A stretch of 64,000 nucleotides of DNA, from positions 51,292,596 to 51,356,595 of the forward strand of contig CM019693.1 of the NCBI GenBank assembly GCA_009760885.1. Reading direction: 5' to 3'. The notes under the pieces were generated by a model. It did not search any database. It had not been told where the DNA came from and saw nothing but the letters and a program-made list of their open reading frames with translations. Source of the stretch: Achatina immaculata. Its lineage: Eukaryota > Mollusca > Gastropoda > Stylommatophora > Achatinidae. Position 1 is the first letter of the stretch. Each line of letters begins with the position of its first letter. Below, piece by piece: positions 10,191 to 22,089 of this stretch. Both the position numbers and the translations under genes were made by a program.

Positions 10191-11850
10191 CAAACATGCG
10201 GCCCTTTGAAAGCACACTTGCGGCCCGCACAAAGGATACATAAGCTGGCCTAAATTTTGTTTCAATTTTTTAACCAGTTATTTTCTTTTTAATTTTTTTT
10301 TTTTAAAATTTTTCAGAATCCACATCATATTTAAAATGGCTAGTGCTCCTCTAGCTAAGGGAAAAAGGAAACTGAATAAAGAAGGGGGAGTGTTTCAAGA
10401 AAAATGGGAATTACAGTATTTGTGAATGGAAAGATACATTGTTTAATTTGCAATAACAGCACAGACATGCTAAAAGAGTACAACCTGAAAAGACATTATG
10501 AAACAAACCACTGATCTTATGATAAATATGAAGGCCCAATGGGTGTCTCAAAACTCAAGGAATTGAAGGCTAACTTGAGACAGCAACAGACCTGTTTTAC
10601 AAAAACTGAGAAAGGGAATGTGGCTTCCGTTACTACAAGTTATGAACGCAGCCCAATGATCGTGGGAAATCTTACAGTGAAGCCTTGTAAAAATGGCTCA
10701 AATTGTGTGTCCAGGGAAAGCACACTTATTCAAAGATAATTAACCGGGACCACTGTTGTTGAATGGACTGATGAAATGCCAAGTGATTTGAAACAACAGT
10801 TGAAGCCACATCATCAAGATTTGAACATTTTGCTATTGCTATTGATGAGACCGTTGACATCACTGGAATAGCACAGGTTGCAGTTTTCATCAGGGCTTGT
10901 GACAGTCAGTTTAATATTTATGAAGAACTGCTTGAACTGATCCCCATGCATGACATTGCAACAAGCCAGGACATCTTTGAGAAAGTCAAGCAGGTTCTGC
11001 ATGACTATGGTTTGGATTTGAGTAAACTTGCATGCTTATCTACCGACGGTGCTGAGAATATGGTTGGCAGACATAATGCTGTTGCTGCCATGTTACAAAC
11101 AAAAATAGAAAACTCACATTCAGATTCATCATTTGCACATTTTCAGTGCATTATTCATCAGTAAAATTTGTGTTCAAACATTTTAAAATTGGATCATGTG
11201 CTTTTGGCCACAAAGACAGTGAACTATATCAGAAGCTGTGCTCTCAACCACCGTCAATTCAGCCAGTTGTTGGAAGATATGGATAATCAGTTTACCGATG
11301 TTCCATTCTACACAGAAGTCCACTGGTTGTTATGTCACAAAGTGCTGAAAAGATTTTATTTTTTGAGACAAGAAATAATTATCTTTTTGGAGACAAAAGG
11401 TCAAAACACAGATGAAATAAAAGATGAAAGTTGGCTCCAGGATCCGGCTTTTGTTGTGGATATTACTGCACAACTGACTGATCTTAATTTGAAATTACAA
11501 GGTAAAAACAAACTCATCACTCAGTTGTATGATGACATCAAGTGCTTCATTACAAAACTAAGCTTATGGAAGTCACAGCTGTCAAATGAAAATTTAGTTC
11601 ATTTTCCTAAGTGCAAAGAGCTGAACAATACTGCCAGTACTGAGTTTGTGCTTAGCTTTGCTAAGTATGACAGTCACTTGGAATTGTTGTCAAAAGAATT
11701 TCAGGAAAGAATTTCATGATTTCTCATCTTCTGAACGCCACTTTGCATTATTCTCAGCACCATTCACCTTTGATGTTGCCAAGGCAGAAGAAAGCCTGCA
11801 GATGGAACTATTAGAAATGCAGTCGGATTTGATGTTTACATAACTTTGGA
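10187..11850 (+). pseudogene. hAT transposase relic (GTF2IRD2/ZBED-like)
   Basis: The left end, GTCAAACATGCGGCCCTTT, is typical of the terminal region of this hAT group. Across shifting frames it codes for an N-terminal BED-type zinc finger: VFQEKWE, then IHCLICNNS, then KEYNLKRHYETNH (10395-10510). The transposase core follows: IAIDETVDITGIAQ near 10835, LSTDGAENMVGRHNAV near 11035, FAHFQCIIHQ near 11140, HWLL near 11320 and LLSKEFQERFHDF near 11690. The sequence stops at LEMQSDLMFT, before the C-terminal dimerisation region, and has several stops and frameshifts. No right-hand inverted repeat was found, so the copy is 3'-truncated. Family naming is by remembered motif similarity. Confidence 0.82.
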
Positions 11851-12054
11851 TGTTTAGTATTTACAATTTTCACATTCATCTAAGAGCCATTTTGGGAAAA
11901 GGACACAGTAGCAAAGTTAAGAGCATTAATTTAAAGATCATGATATTATTACATAAAGAGCATATACTATTTTATGAACTGCAAAGCATGTCCCAAAAAT
12001 AAGTGTACTAATTTTTTATTTACATGTATGTAATACTCCTGTGATCACTTCCTG

Positions 12055-12650
12055 TGTATAGACATCACAAATTCAAGTATCTTGGTGCAATGGTAACATC
12101 AGATAGTAGGTGTACCACAGAGGTCAAAAACAGAATATGTTTTGACAGTGACAGACATTGCAAAGGTAGCATTTCGGAAAATGAAATCTATTTTACTCAG
12201 TCCATCTTTGTCAACAGATACTAGGAAAAGAGTCTTGAAATGGTACACTATGCCAGTACTACTACATGGAAGTGAATAATGGTCACTAATAAAAACAAGA
12301 ACATTAGAGGCAACTGAGATGTGGTTCCTGCAAAGAATAGACAGCCAAAATAAATGAAAAATGCCTAAGGAAAACCAATGAGAAATGAATATTAATAAAC
12401 ACACTATAGGGGAGACAGTCGAAGTTTACTGGCCACATAATGAAAAGAGGAGAGATAGAAAATATCATAACAAAGGGACAATTGGAGGCAGGAAAAGGAG
12501 GAGGTAAACAGAGAGAGAAAATCTTAGATGGCTTGACAAAATGGCATGGGAGAAGTACAACAACATAACTGATGAATATCATGAAAGATTGGAAAATGTG
12601 GAGAGACATGATTGCCAATGCCTCCAGGCATGGCACATGATGATGATATA
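12055..12650 (+). mobile_element. RTE/BovB-like LINE 3' fragment
   Basis: The plus strand reads FKYLGAMVTSDSRC, DTRKRVLKWYTMPVLLHGSE, then LEATEMWFLQRID, and further C-terminal sequence through frameshifts, ending in a GATGATGAT tail at about 12640. This is the post-RT thumb and tail of an RTE element, truncated at its 5' end and decayed. Confidence 0.82.
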
Positions 12651-12937
12651 ATATTCACATAAAATACAAGTTATTTCCTTCATACTCAACACATAGGAAG
12701 TCACACAGTAGTTTTTCCCGCTGACTATAGCAGTACTGGAAGTCATTTTCTGTAAGTGTGCTTAATTCACTGGTTACAATTTTTTTATTCTTCAGTCATG
12801 AAATGATGACCCTTCAACTTAGAAAACTGGTATAAATCATACGGAGCTACATCTGAGCTGTAGTGAGGCTGTGGAATTGAGATGATGTTTTTCTTCACCA
12901 AAAATCTCAAAATGAAAGTGATGTGTGAGCAGTCACA

Positions 12938-14932
12938 TTACCGTGGTGCAGCATCCAGTCATCTGTTATTGTGGTGAAGCATCCAGTCAGCTGTTATCAT
13001 GGTGCAGCATCCAGTCATATGTTATCATGGTGCAGCATCCAGTCATCTGTTATTGTGGTGCAGCATTGAATTATCTGTTATTGTGGTGCAGCATCCAGTC
13101 ATCTGTTATTGTGGTGAAGCATCCAGCCATCTGTTTTTGTGGTGCAGCATCCAGTCATCTGTTATTATGGTGGTGAATCCAGTCATCTGTTATCATGGTG
13201 CAGCATCCAGTCATCTGTTATTGTGGTGCAGCATCCAGTCATCTGTTATTGTGGTGAAGCATCCAGCCATCTGTTATCGTGGTGCAGCATCCAGTCATCT
13301 GTTATCATGGTGGTGCATCCAGTCATCTGTTATCATAGTGGTGCATCCAGTCATCTGTTATCATGGTGCAGCATCCAGTCATCTGTTATCATGGTGCAGC
13401 ATCCAGTCATCTGTTATTGTGGTGAAGCATCCAGTCATCTGTTATTGTGGTGCAGCATCCAGTTGTCTGTTATTGTGGTGCAGCATCCAGTCATCTGTTA
13501 TTGTGGTGAAGCATCCAGTCATCTGTTATTGTGGTGCAGTATCCAGTCATCTGTTATCATGATGCAGCATCCAGTCATCTGTTATTGTGGTGCAGTATCC
13601 AGTTATCTGTTATTGTGGTGCAGCATCCAGTCATCTGTTATTGTGGTGAAGCATCCAGCCATCTGTTACTGTGGTGCAGCATTCAGTCATCTGTTATTGT
13701 GGTGCAGCATCCAGTCATTTGTTATCATGGTGCAGCATCCAGTCATCTGTTATCGTGGTGCAGCATCCAGTCATCTGTTATTGTGGTGCAGCATCCAGTC
13801 ATCTGTTATTGTGGTGCAGCATTCAGTCATCTGTTATTGTGGTGCAGCATCCAGTCATCTGTTATCATGGTGCAGCATCCAGTCATCTGTTATTGTGGTG
13901 CAGCATCCAGTCATCTGTTTTTGTGGTGCAGCATCCAGACATCTGTTATTGTGGTGCAGCATCCATCATCTGTTATCATGGTGGTGCATCCAGTCATCTG
14001 TTATCATAGTGGTGCATCCAGTCATCTGTTATCATGGTGCAGCATCCAGTCATCTGTTATCATGGTGCAGCATCCAGTCATCTGTTATTGTGGTGAAGCA
14101 TCCAGTCATCTGTTATTGTGGTGCAGCATCCAGTTGTCTGTTATTGTGGTGCAGCATCCAGTCATCTGTTATTGTGGTGAAGCATCCAGTCATCTGTTAT
14201 TGTGGTGCAGCATCCAGTCAGCTGTTATCATGGTGGTGCATCCAGTCATCTGTTATCATGGTGCAGCATCCAGTCATCTGTTATTGTGGTGCAGTATCCA
14301 GTCATCTGTTATCATGATGCAGCATCCAGTCATATGTTATCATGGTGCAGCATCCATCATCTGTTATTGTGGTGCAGCATCCAGTCATCTGTTATTGTGG
14401 TGAAGCATCCAGCCATCTGTTACTGTGGTGCAGCATTCAGTCATCTGTTATTGTGGTGCAGCATCCAGTCATTTGTTATCATGGTGCAGCATCCAGTCAT
14501 CTGTTATCGTGGTGCAGCATCCAGTCATCTGTTATTGTGGTGCAGCATCCAGTCATCTGTTATTGTGGTGCAGCATTCAGTCATCTGTTATTGTGGTGCA
14601 GCATCCAGTCATCTGTTATCATAGTGCAGCATCCAGTCATCTGTTATTGTGGTGCAGCATCCAGTCATCTGTTATTGTGGTGCAGCATCCAGACATCTGT
14701 TATTGTGGTGCAGCATCCAGTCATCTGTTATTGTGGTGCAGTATCCAGTCATCTGTTATCATGATGCAGCATCCAGTCATCTGTTATTGTGGTGCAGTAT
14801 CCAGTTATCTGTTATTGTGGTGCAGCATCCAGTCATCTGTTATTGTGGTGCAGCATTCAGTCATCTGTTACTGTGGTGCAGCATCCAGTCATCTGTTATT
14901 GTGGTGCAGTATCCAGTCATCTGCAATGTCCC
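12938..14932. repeat. 28-bp minisatellite, about 71 units, seeded by mariner catalytic-motif codons
   Basis: The plus-strand unit is built on GTGGTGCAGCATCCAGTCAT followed by CTGTTATT. On the minus strand each unit contains GACTGGATGCTGCACCAC, which reads DWMLHH, the residues just before the second catalytic Asp of mariner transposases. Because 28 is not a multiple of 3, the array stays open in several frames and creates spurious ORFs of up to 392 codons. Confidence 0.95.
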
Positions 14933-15242
14933 ATCAGACTCAGTGAACCCACAAAGTTGTTACAAAATATTTTTGTAGATGGCCTGATTAACTGTCTGTC
15001 CTGGATGTACAAATTCTCTGCGCACAATTCCTTTGCTGTCAAAAAAGATTCCACCTTGGGTTCGCTGACGTGTGCTATCTCTGGACAGGGAGAATCGTGT
15101 GCTATTCCTCACTCTGCTGTTAGGTCTCAGGGTCATTTTCAAACATCCATGTTTGTCTCTTTTTATTACTTTATTCAAGAAATTTGGTGCAATTACAAGT
15201 CTTACCAGCAAAATCCTGGCAAATTTCCAACTGGCTTTCTTT

Positions 15243-15440
15243 TTCCTCCACATACAAGTGTTTGGGCAAGAGTTTTGTGTTAGAAATCTTCTTCCTCCAC
15301 ATACAAGTGTTTGGGCAAGAGTTTTGTGTTAGAAATCTTCTTCCTCCACATACAAGTGTATGGACAAGAGTTCTGTGTTAGAAATCTTCTTCCTCCACAT
15401 ACAAGTGTATGGGCAAGAGTTCTGTGTTAGAAATCTGTTA
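15243..15440. repeat. 49-bp minisatellite, about 4 units, inside the mariner
   Basis: The motif CCTCCACATACAAGTG recurs at 15245, 15294, 15343 and 15392, exactly 49 bp apart. On the minus strand the unit reads like the mariner segment between the second helix-turn-helix and the first catalytic Asp (ILTQN...RKK). Confidence 0.93.
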
Positions 15441-15487
15441 CCTGCATTTTTATCCAAGCCTGCTTCTTCTGAACATTCTCAACTGAT

Positions 15488-15925
15488 GGCCTTTCCCCAT
15501 CACAGCTTGCACATGGCCTTTCCCCGTCACAGCTTGCACATGGCCTTTCCCTGTCACAGCTTGCACATGGCCTTTCCCCGTCACAGCTTGCACATGGCCT
15601 TTCCCCGTCACAACTTGCACATGGCCTTTCCCCGTCACAGCTTGCACATGGCCTTTCCCCATCACAACTTGCACATGGCCTTTCCCCATCACAGCTTGCA
15701 CATGGCCTTTCCCCACCACAGCTTGCACATGGCCTTTCCCCGTCACAGCTTGCACATGGCCTTTCCCCATCACAACTTGCACATGGCCTTTCCCCGTCAC
15801 AACTTGCACATGGCTTTTCCCCGTCACAACTTGCACATGGCCTTTCCCCACCACAACTTGCACATGGCCTTTCCCCGTCACAACTTGCACATGGCCTTTC
15901 CCCGTCACAACTTGCACAACTTGCA
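15488..15925. repeat. 27-bp minisatellite, about 16 units, inside the mariner
   Basis: The unit is ACATGGCCTTTCCCCGTCAC plus AGCTTGC. At 27 bp it is nine codons and keeps the transposase frame. Flanking codons on the minus strand (ERPS-VENVQKK) place it at the linker after the DNA-binding domain. Confidence 0.94.
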
Positions 15926-16130
15926 CACTGTGGTCATCTGTTGACAAGATTTATCTTCGGGAACGACCCTCTCTGAAAGCTTGTTCCACTTAAAGACCAC
16001 ATTTCTTGACATAGCGACATCTTTATAAGCCTGAATTAAATTTTCACTTGTCATGGTGACAGATTTCTCCAGTTTCACACAAAATTTGATAGCATGCCGC
16101 TGTTCAATATTTTGCTCCACTGCAAATGAA

Positions 16131-16657
16131 GTGAGATATTACAAGCTTACATAAACTGCAGAAGCACAGAAATGACTTGACTGATCCAGTTGAAACTAGT
16201 CTGGATATGCATACAGATCTCTATGATCATGCTGATATCCACCAATAAGATGTTATGTTGCATATCTGTACATAAGAACACCAGTAAACTTATTTTTGAG
16301 CCACTCTAAGTAAACTGAGGATCATCTATACCATGTACAAGCACATAACTACAAGTCTAAAGGAAAATAATGACAACAGACCTATTCTCTCACGGTCTTG
16401 TCTTGCCAAGGTCACTGTGTCTATCACGTCTTCATCTGAAGTGGACAATTTTATCTACATTTAAGTTATCATTATATGTTTACAATAATACTATCATTAC
16501 ATCTCTATAGTCATAAAATCATCACATCTCCACAATCATTAAATCATTACATCTTCACCAACCACCCAACCAACTCATGTAAAACTTATAATATTCATTC
16601 TCATAACTTCAGACTTTGTCAATATCTGTTTGAGATGGACTATATGCCTCCCTAAAA
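16131..16657. other. Unassigned AT-rich sequence
   Basis: No ORF or mobile-element motif recognised. There is a weak short repeat based on CATCACATC/CATTACATC at 16490-16560. Confidence 0.5.
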
Positions 16658-17634
16658 TGTATTTGTGTATATGTGTATGTGTATACATATATGAATATGT
16701 GTATGTATGTGTGTATGTGTATACATATATGAATATGTGTATGTATGTATGTATTTGTATGTCTATATATGTATATGTGTATGTATACATGTGTATTATG
16801 TACACGTGTATTACAAATACATATATGTATAGATGTATATGTGTGTATACATGGATAGCATATGTTTATGTATATACATATGTATGTGTGTATATATGTA
16901 TACATTTGCATGTATATTTGTGGTATGTACTTGCATTTGTGTGTGAATATATGTATCTGCGTATATATAAAGTGTATGTGTGCATGCGCACACCCTATGT
17001 AAAGTGTATGTGTGCATGCGCAAACACACACACACACACTGTCAAAATCTAAATTAGTTTAAAGTTTGGCTTGATTGTTATATTTTTTAATACTACTTTT
17101 TTAAAAAATAAATTTATTAGTTTTGAAAGAATGTGAGAATGTAATTAAGTTTACTTCATGCGGTTACATAAACTAGAGTATGGAGTGGATGAACAAGATA
17201 TAGTTTATTATTTATTTATGTATAAATCTGATTGCTGCTTCATGTTTATTGTGCTCATTAATAAAAGCTGACTGACTGTGACTGAGTGAAAGCTGTATGA
17301 TGAAGGGCAGAATGTTAAACAGGCCAGTGTGCCCAATTCTTAACCCCTGGAAAATAAAGTCTGTTTGTTCACTCACAACACTTATACCTTCTTCTAGGGC
17401 TGCTTTATCATGTTCGTTTTTTTTTCTAAACAAGTTATTATTATCATACTTTTCATCATACCGTCAGCTGGAGGCCGGTTGCTCCTCAGATTTAATATAA
17501 CCCAAGCACTGATCTTGTGTAGAAAATGCTGCCAGCAGACACCTTCTGGAACAGAACCATACCAACAGTATGTTTTACTGTCTTCTCTCACACTTTTCAA
17601 ATTGTTTTTAGAACACTTATACAACTTCTTGAAC
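16658..17634. repeat. 976-bp tandem duplication, copy 1
   Basis: Begins TGTATTTGTGTATATGTGTA with a 350-bp TG/TA-rich microsatellite (itself containing a short duplication), followed by unique sequence to CTTCTTGAAC. The copy is 977 bp; its only difference seen from copy 2 is one extra CA dinucleotide near 17030. Long ORFs in the TG/TA part are not genes. Confidence 0.95.
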
Positions 17635-18609
17635 TGTATTTGTGTATATGTGTATGTGTATACATATATGAATATGTGTATGTATGTGTGTATGTGTATA
17701 CATATATGAATATGTGTATGTATGTATGTATTTGTATGTCTATATATGTATATGTGTATGTATACATGTGTATTATGTACACGTGTATTACAAATACATA
17801 TATGTATAGATGTATATGTGTGTATACATGGATAGCATATGTTTATGTATATACATATGTATGTGTGTATATATGTATACATTTGCATGTATATTTGTGG
17901 TATGTACTTGCATTTGTGTGTGAATATATGTATCTGCGTATATATAAAGTGTATGTGTGCATGCGCACACCCTATGTAAAGTGTATGTGTGCATGCGCAA
18001 ACACACACACACACTGTCAAAATCTAAATTAGTTTAAAGTTTGGCTTGATTGTTATATTTTTTAATACTACTTTTTTAAAAAATAAATTTATTAGTTTTG
18101 AAAGAATGTGAGAATGTAATTAAGTTTACTTCATGCGGTTACATAAACTAGAGTATGGAGTGGATGAACAAGATATAGTTTATTATTTATTTATGTATAA
18201 ATCTGATTGCTGCTTCATGTTTATTGTGCTCATTAATAAAAGCTGACTGACTGTGACTGAGTGAAAGCTGTATGATGAAGGGCAGAATGTTAAACAGGCC
18301 AGTGTGCCCAATTCTTAACCCCTGGAAAATAAAGTCTGTTTGTTCACTCACAACACTTATACCTTCTTCTAGGGCTGCTTTATCATGTTCGTTTTTTTTT
18401 CTAAACAAGTTATTATTATCATACTTTTCATCATACCGTCAGCTGGAGGCCGGTTGCTCCTCAGATTTAATATAACCCAAGCACTGATCTTGTGTAGAAA
18501 ATGCTGCCAGCAGACACCTTCTGGAACAGAACCATACCAACAGTATGTTTTACTGTCTTCTCTCACACTTTTCAAATTGTTTTTAGAACACTTATACAAC
18601 TTCTTGAAC
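17635..18609. repeat. 976-bp tandem duplication, copy 2
   Basis: Direct head-to-tail repeat of 16658-17634, 975 bp long. It includes TGATGAAGGGCAGAATGT near 18271 and AAAATAAAGT near 18327, a motif pair also found at 59544-59600. Confidence 0.95.
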
Positions 18610-18699
18610 TGACTGTCTGAAAACTGAGATCTACTTGATCAACAAACAGGTAGAGGTGGCTTTAGTTTTCTAACAAAATACAGATATGTAATGTTAGCA

Positions 18700-19210
18700 C
18701 AATACATCAATGATGTTAACCTAGGACACAAGTGATGTTAGCATCAATCATGTTAACCTAGGACACAAGTGATGTTAGCACAATACATCAATGATGCTAA
18801 CATAGGACACAAGTGATGTTAGCATCAATAATGTTAACCTAGGACACAAGTGATGTTAGCACAATACATCAATGATGTTGACATAGGACACAAATGATGT
18901 TAGCACAATTCATCAATGATCTAGACATAGGACACAAGTGATGTTAGGACAATTCATTAATGATGTTGACATAGGACACAAGTGATGTTAGCACAATACA
19001 TCAATGATGCTAACATAGGACACAAGTGATGTTAGCATCAATAATGTTAACCTAGGACACAAGTGATGTTAGCACAATACATCAATGATGTTGACATAGG
19101 ACACAAGTGATGTTAGCACAATTCATCAATGATGTAGACATAGGACACAAGTGATGTTAGCACAATTCATCAATGATGAAGACATAGGACACAAGTGATG
19201 TTAACTAAGA
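18700..19210. repeat. Minisatellite, about 44-bp unit with shorter variants
   Basis: Imperfect copies built on CATAGGACACAAGTGATGTT and AGCACAATACATCAATGATG. About 12 units, some shortened. Confidence 0.9.
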
Positions 19211-19224
19211 ATAATGTGACTAAA

Positions 19225-19440
19225 CCCCCCCCCCCAAAAAAAAACAACAGCGTCACAGTAATAAAATACAGCACTGATGCTAACTAAATACAATGTGACA
19301 AAAAAAAAAAAAGGCAGCATGATATAAACAAACTACAGTAATGTGACATTAACAAATTACAGACATGATGTTATTAAAATCCACCAGTGTGACATTAACA
19401 AACTACAGTAATGATGTAGCAATATAAAAACTGTTGGCTT
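19225..19440. repeat. Poly-C/poly-A runs and weak repeats
   Basis: C and A homopolymers at 19226-19242 and 19299-19312, followed by loose copies of a TGTGACATTAACAAACTACAG motif region. Confidence 0.6.
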
Positions 19441-19606
19441 GATAGTAAGGACATTATTATGGGTTTTTATTTTTGAACTTTCTCGTGCCAAGATCCTTCG
19501 AGAAGGTCACAGGGGCTGGAAAACCCAGGACAGGAAATTGTGGTGGCAAAGATGAGCACGCAGAGTTAGTCTGGTTCTGAACATGTATCTGTGTGGATGT
19601 TTCTTG

Positions 19607-20070
19607 CTGTGTTATGTCTCCGAGGAACATATGAACATTATAGTTGTACTGTGTTATGTCTTCGAGGTACATATGAACATTATAGTTGTACTGTGTTATG
19701 TCTTCGAAGAACATATGAATGTTACAGTTGTACTGCGTTATGTCTTCGAGGAACATATGAATGTTACAGTTGTACTGCATTATGTCTTCGAGGAACATAT
19801 GAATGTTACAGTTGTACTGCATTATGTCTTCGAGGAACATATGAATGTTACAGTTGTACTGCATTATGTCTTCAAGGAACATATGAATGTTACAGTTGTA
19901 CTGCGTTATGTCTTCGAGGAGCATATGAATGTTACAGTTGCACTGCGTTATGTCTTCGAGGAACATATGAATGTTATAGTTGTACTGTGTTATGTCTTCG
20001 AGGAACATATGAACGTTATAGTTGTACTGTGTTATGTCTTCGAGGAACATATGAACGTTATAATTGTAAT
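19607..20070. repeat. 42-bp minisatellite, about 11 units
   Basis: The unit is TATGTCTTCGAGGAACATAT followed by GAATGTTACAGTTGTACTGC and GT. At 42 bp it is 14 codons, so it stays open on both strands and yields spurious ORFs of 165-214 codons. Confidence 0.94.
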
Positions 20071-20663
20071 GCCGTTGTAAGTATGAATGGACTTGCCACA
20101 TGGCAGGGGTAACCTGCCGGCAGCTGGATATACTGTTATTTTCATCAACATTATCATCATTCTATCAATAAATGTTCCAAGTCACCGTTACCCGGGATTT
20201 ACTTAACCATCTGTACCAGTTGTTGCCAACATGAAGTTCTGAACGAGCCTGGATGAGAAGTTTGTCTGGAACAGTATTTAACTAATCCAGCAAGTGAGAG
20301 CTGGAATTCTGTGTATAACTAGTTCAGTAACCTCAACTCATGAAGATCAAGATGAAAGTCTACCCTGATATTCATGCGCAATGATAAGATATGGCCTAAG
20401 AAAAGCCCCAACTACACATATAAAAAGACAACCACCAAATTATCTTATAATGAGACATCAACAAATTACAGACATGGTTTTAATTAGTTAGTCAATTAAT
20501 CATTCTCATTACACATCAAACAATTAGTCCATAAGTGCTCCGATCCCATCTTCAATATTTCCACCAGTGTTTGGCAGCTGATGATACCAGTTCTGTGTTG
20601 ATTAACCAGTCTTCTTTGATTCCCGGTGTAGCACTCTTGTCTGGCTACTCCACGTTTGATGTT
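20071..20663. other. Unassigned sequence
   Basis: Nothing recognised between the 42-bp array and the 5' breakpoint of LINE-B. Confidence 0.5.
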
Positions 20664-21838
20664 ATGTTCCAGCAATCTGTTCATCTAAGAATACTTGAAG
20701 AACATATTGAAAAGCAGAAACCATTAATACTGAACTTCATAGATGTTAAAAAGGCATTTGATAGCATACACAGAGATTCATTATGGAGAATTTTATGTCT
20801 ATATAGAATACCATCTAAAATTGTCAACATCATTAAGGACATGTACAATGGATATGTTTGTGCAGTCAAGACAGAAGAAGGGATGAGTGAATGGTTCCAG
20901 ATTGAAACAGGCATGAAACAAGGATGTATACTGTCTCCTTTACTTTTTGGGATTACAACAGACTTCATAATGAAAAAATGCTGCACAGGTAACACAGGTA
21001 TTGACTGGGTACATGGGACCCAACTAGAAGACCTTGATTTTGCTGATGACATAACTCTTATCAGTAACAATGTGAATTCCATGTAAGAAAAAATAGATAG
21101 CCTGTCTTCATTGGCTAGCAAAATAGGACTTGAAATTAACAAGGACAAAACAAAAATAATGAAAATTCCTCTCAATCAAAATGGAAAAATACACATAGAA
21201 GGGACAGATATTGAAGAAGTCAATCAATTTGCATACCTTGGCAGCTACATAGACCAGGATGGTGGCACTAGAAAGGAAGTTAGGATCAGAATTGCAAAAG
21301 CAGCATCAATCTTCAAGAATCTTGAGAACATATGGAATTCAAAAGTTATAAGCACAAAAACCAAGTAAAGACTATTCAATTCAAATGTAATATCCACCCT
21401 CATTTATGCATGTGAAAGCTGGAAAACAACTAAAGAAACAGAAAAGAAATTAGACTCTTTTGAAAACAAATGCATAAGGAAAATACTCGGCATCAAGTGG
21501 AACGAATTCAAGAACAATGCAGAGATAAGACAGATGACTGAACAACAACCAGTCTCATGGGTGATCAGGAAAAGGAGATGGACATATGTTGGTCACTTGA
21601 TGAGAAGAAATGATCAGAGAATCCCAAAACAAGCTATCAAGTGGAACACAACAGGCCAAAGAAAAAGAGCCAGACAGCGTGAAACTCTGAAGAGAACATT
21701 ATTAAGAGAGGCCAAATTAACAGGCATAAAATCCTTTGATGAGGTTGAAAGACTCACCGAAGACAGGAAAAATTGGCGAACTACTTTGACAGCCCTATGT
21801 GACGTTTAACGGCATGGGAAGGATATAAGATAAGATAA
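20664..21838 (+). mobile_element. LINE-B copy: RT and C-terminal part
   Basis: A 5'-truncated non-LTR retrotransposon. The RT reads ILNFIDVKKAFDSIHRDSLW, ETGMKQGCILSPLLFGI, EDLDFADDITLI (21035), then GLEINKDKTKIM and FAYLGSYIDQDGG. The C-terminus has LIYACESWKTTKETEKKLDS, RKRRWTYVGHLMRRND and ends in NWRTTLTALCDV, then GTTTAACGGCATGGGAAGGA and an ATAAG-type tail. Lesions are light: TAA near 21085 and TAA near 21366. The FADD catalytic motif is intact. The family is also present at 2812, 44027 (minus), 56322 and 62041. Confidence 0.9.
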
Positions 21839-22089
21839 GAAGAATCTGTTCATAGTTGCAGTAAAGGAGAATATATCCTTCTAAAATAATATTTAAACTG
21901 GGGCCATTCGCCACGACTCTCAATTCTTGTGAACAAAATCGAAACTACAAGAGCTGTCCACGAATAGACTGGCTCAAGGTCAATTAAACTGGTATCAGCC
22001 TGCTTGTGTGGATTACTGTTGTTAACAAAGTGTCTAGTGGGATAACTGATAAATAGTTAGTTTACTCTCCAGATCAAGTTTAAGTCTTC

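Larger units (their letters stand above)
12660..16130 (-). pseudogene. Mariner transposase gene inflated by three internal minisatellites
   Basis: The minus strand starts with IEQRHAIKFCVKLEKSVTMT at about 16105, then VFKWNKLSE; further fragments follow between repeat arrays. These are RPSVENVQKK (about 15485-15450), NFLNKVI and an out-of-frame GDETW-like segment (about 15180-15100), FFDSKGIVRREFVHPGQTVN (about 15060-14990), DDWILHH (about 14930), MLHHGNVTAHTS (about 12935) and SSDVAPYDLYQFSKLKGHHF (about 12860-12790). The order is that of a whole DD34D transposase of about 345 codons. The second catalytic Asp is changed to Gly (HHGN), and there are frameshifts. With the three arrays (27-bp, 49-bp and 28-bp units) subtracted, about 1 kb remains, the normal gene length. 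Confidence 0.87.

Noticed and set aside
12925..14978. ORFs up to 392 codons
   Set aside because: 28-bp repeat artefact, open in several frames.
16575..18032. Tyr/Cys/Val-rich ORFs of 140-208 codons
   Set aside because: Translation of TG/TA microsatellite; the two sets are copies of one duplication.
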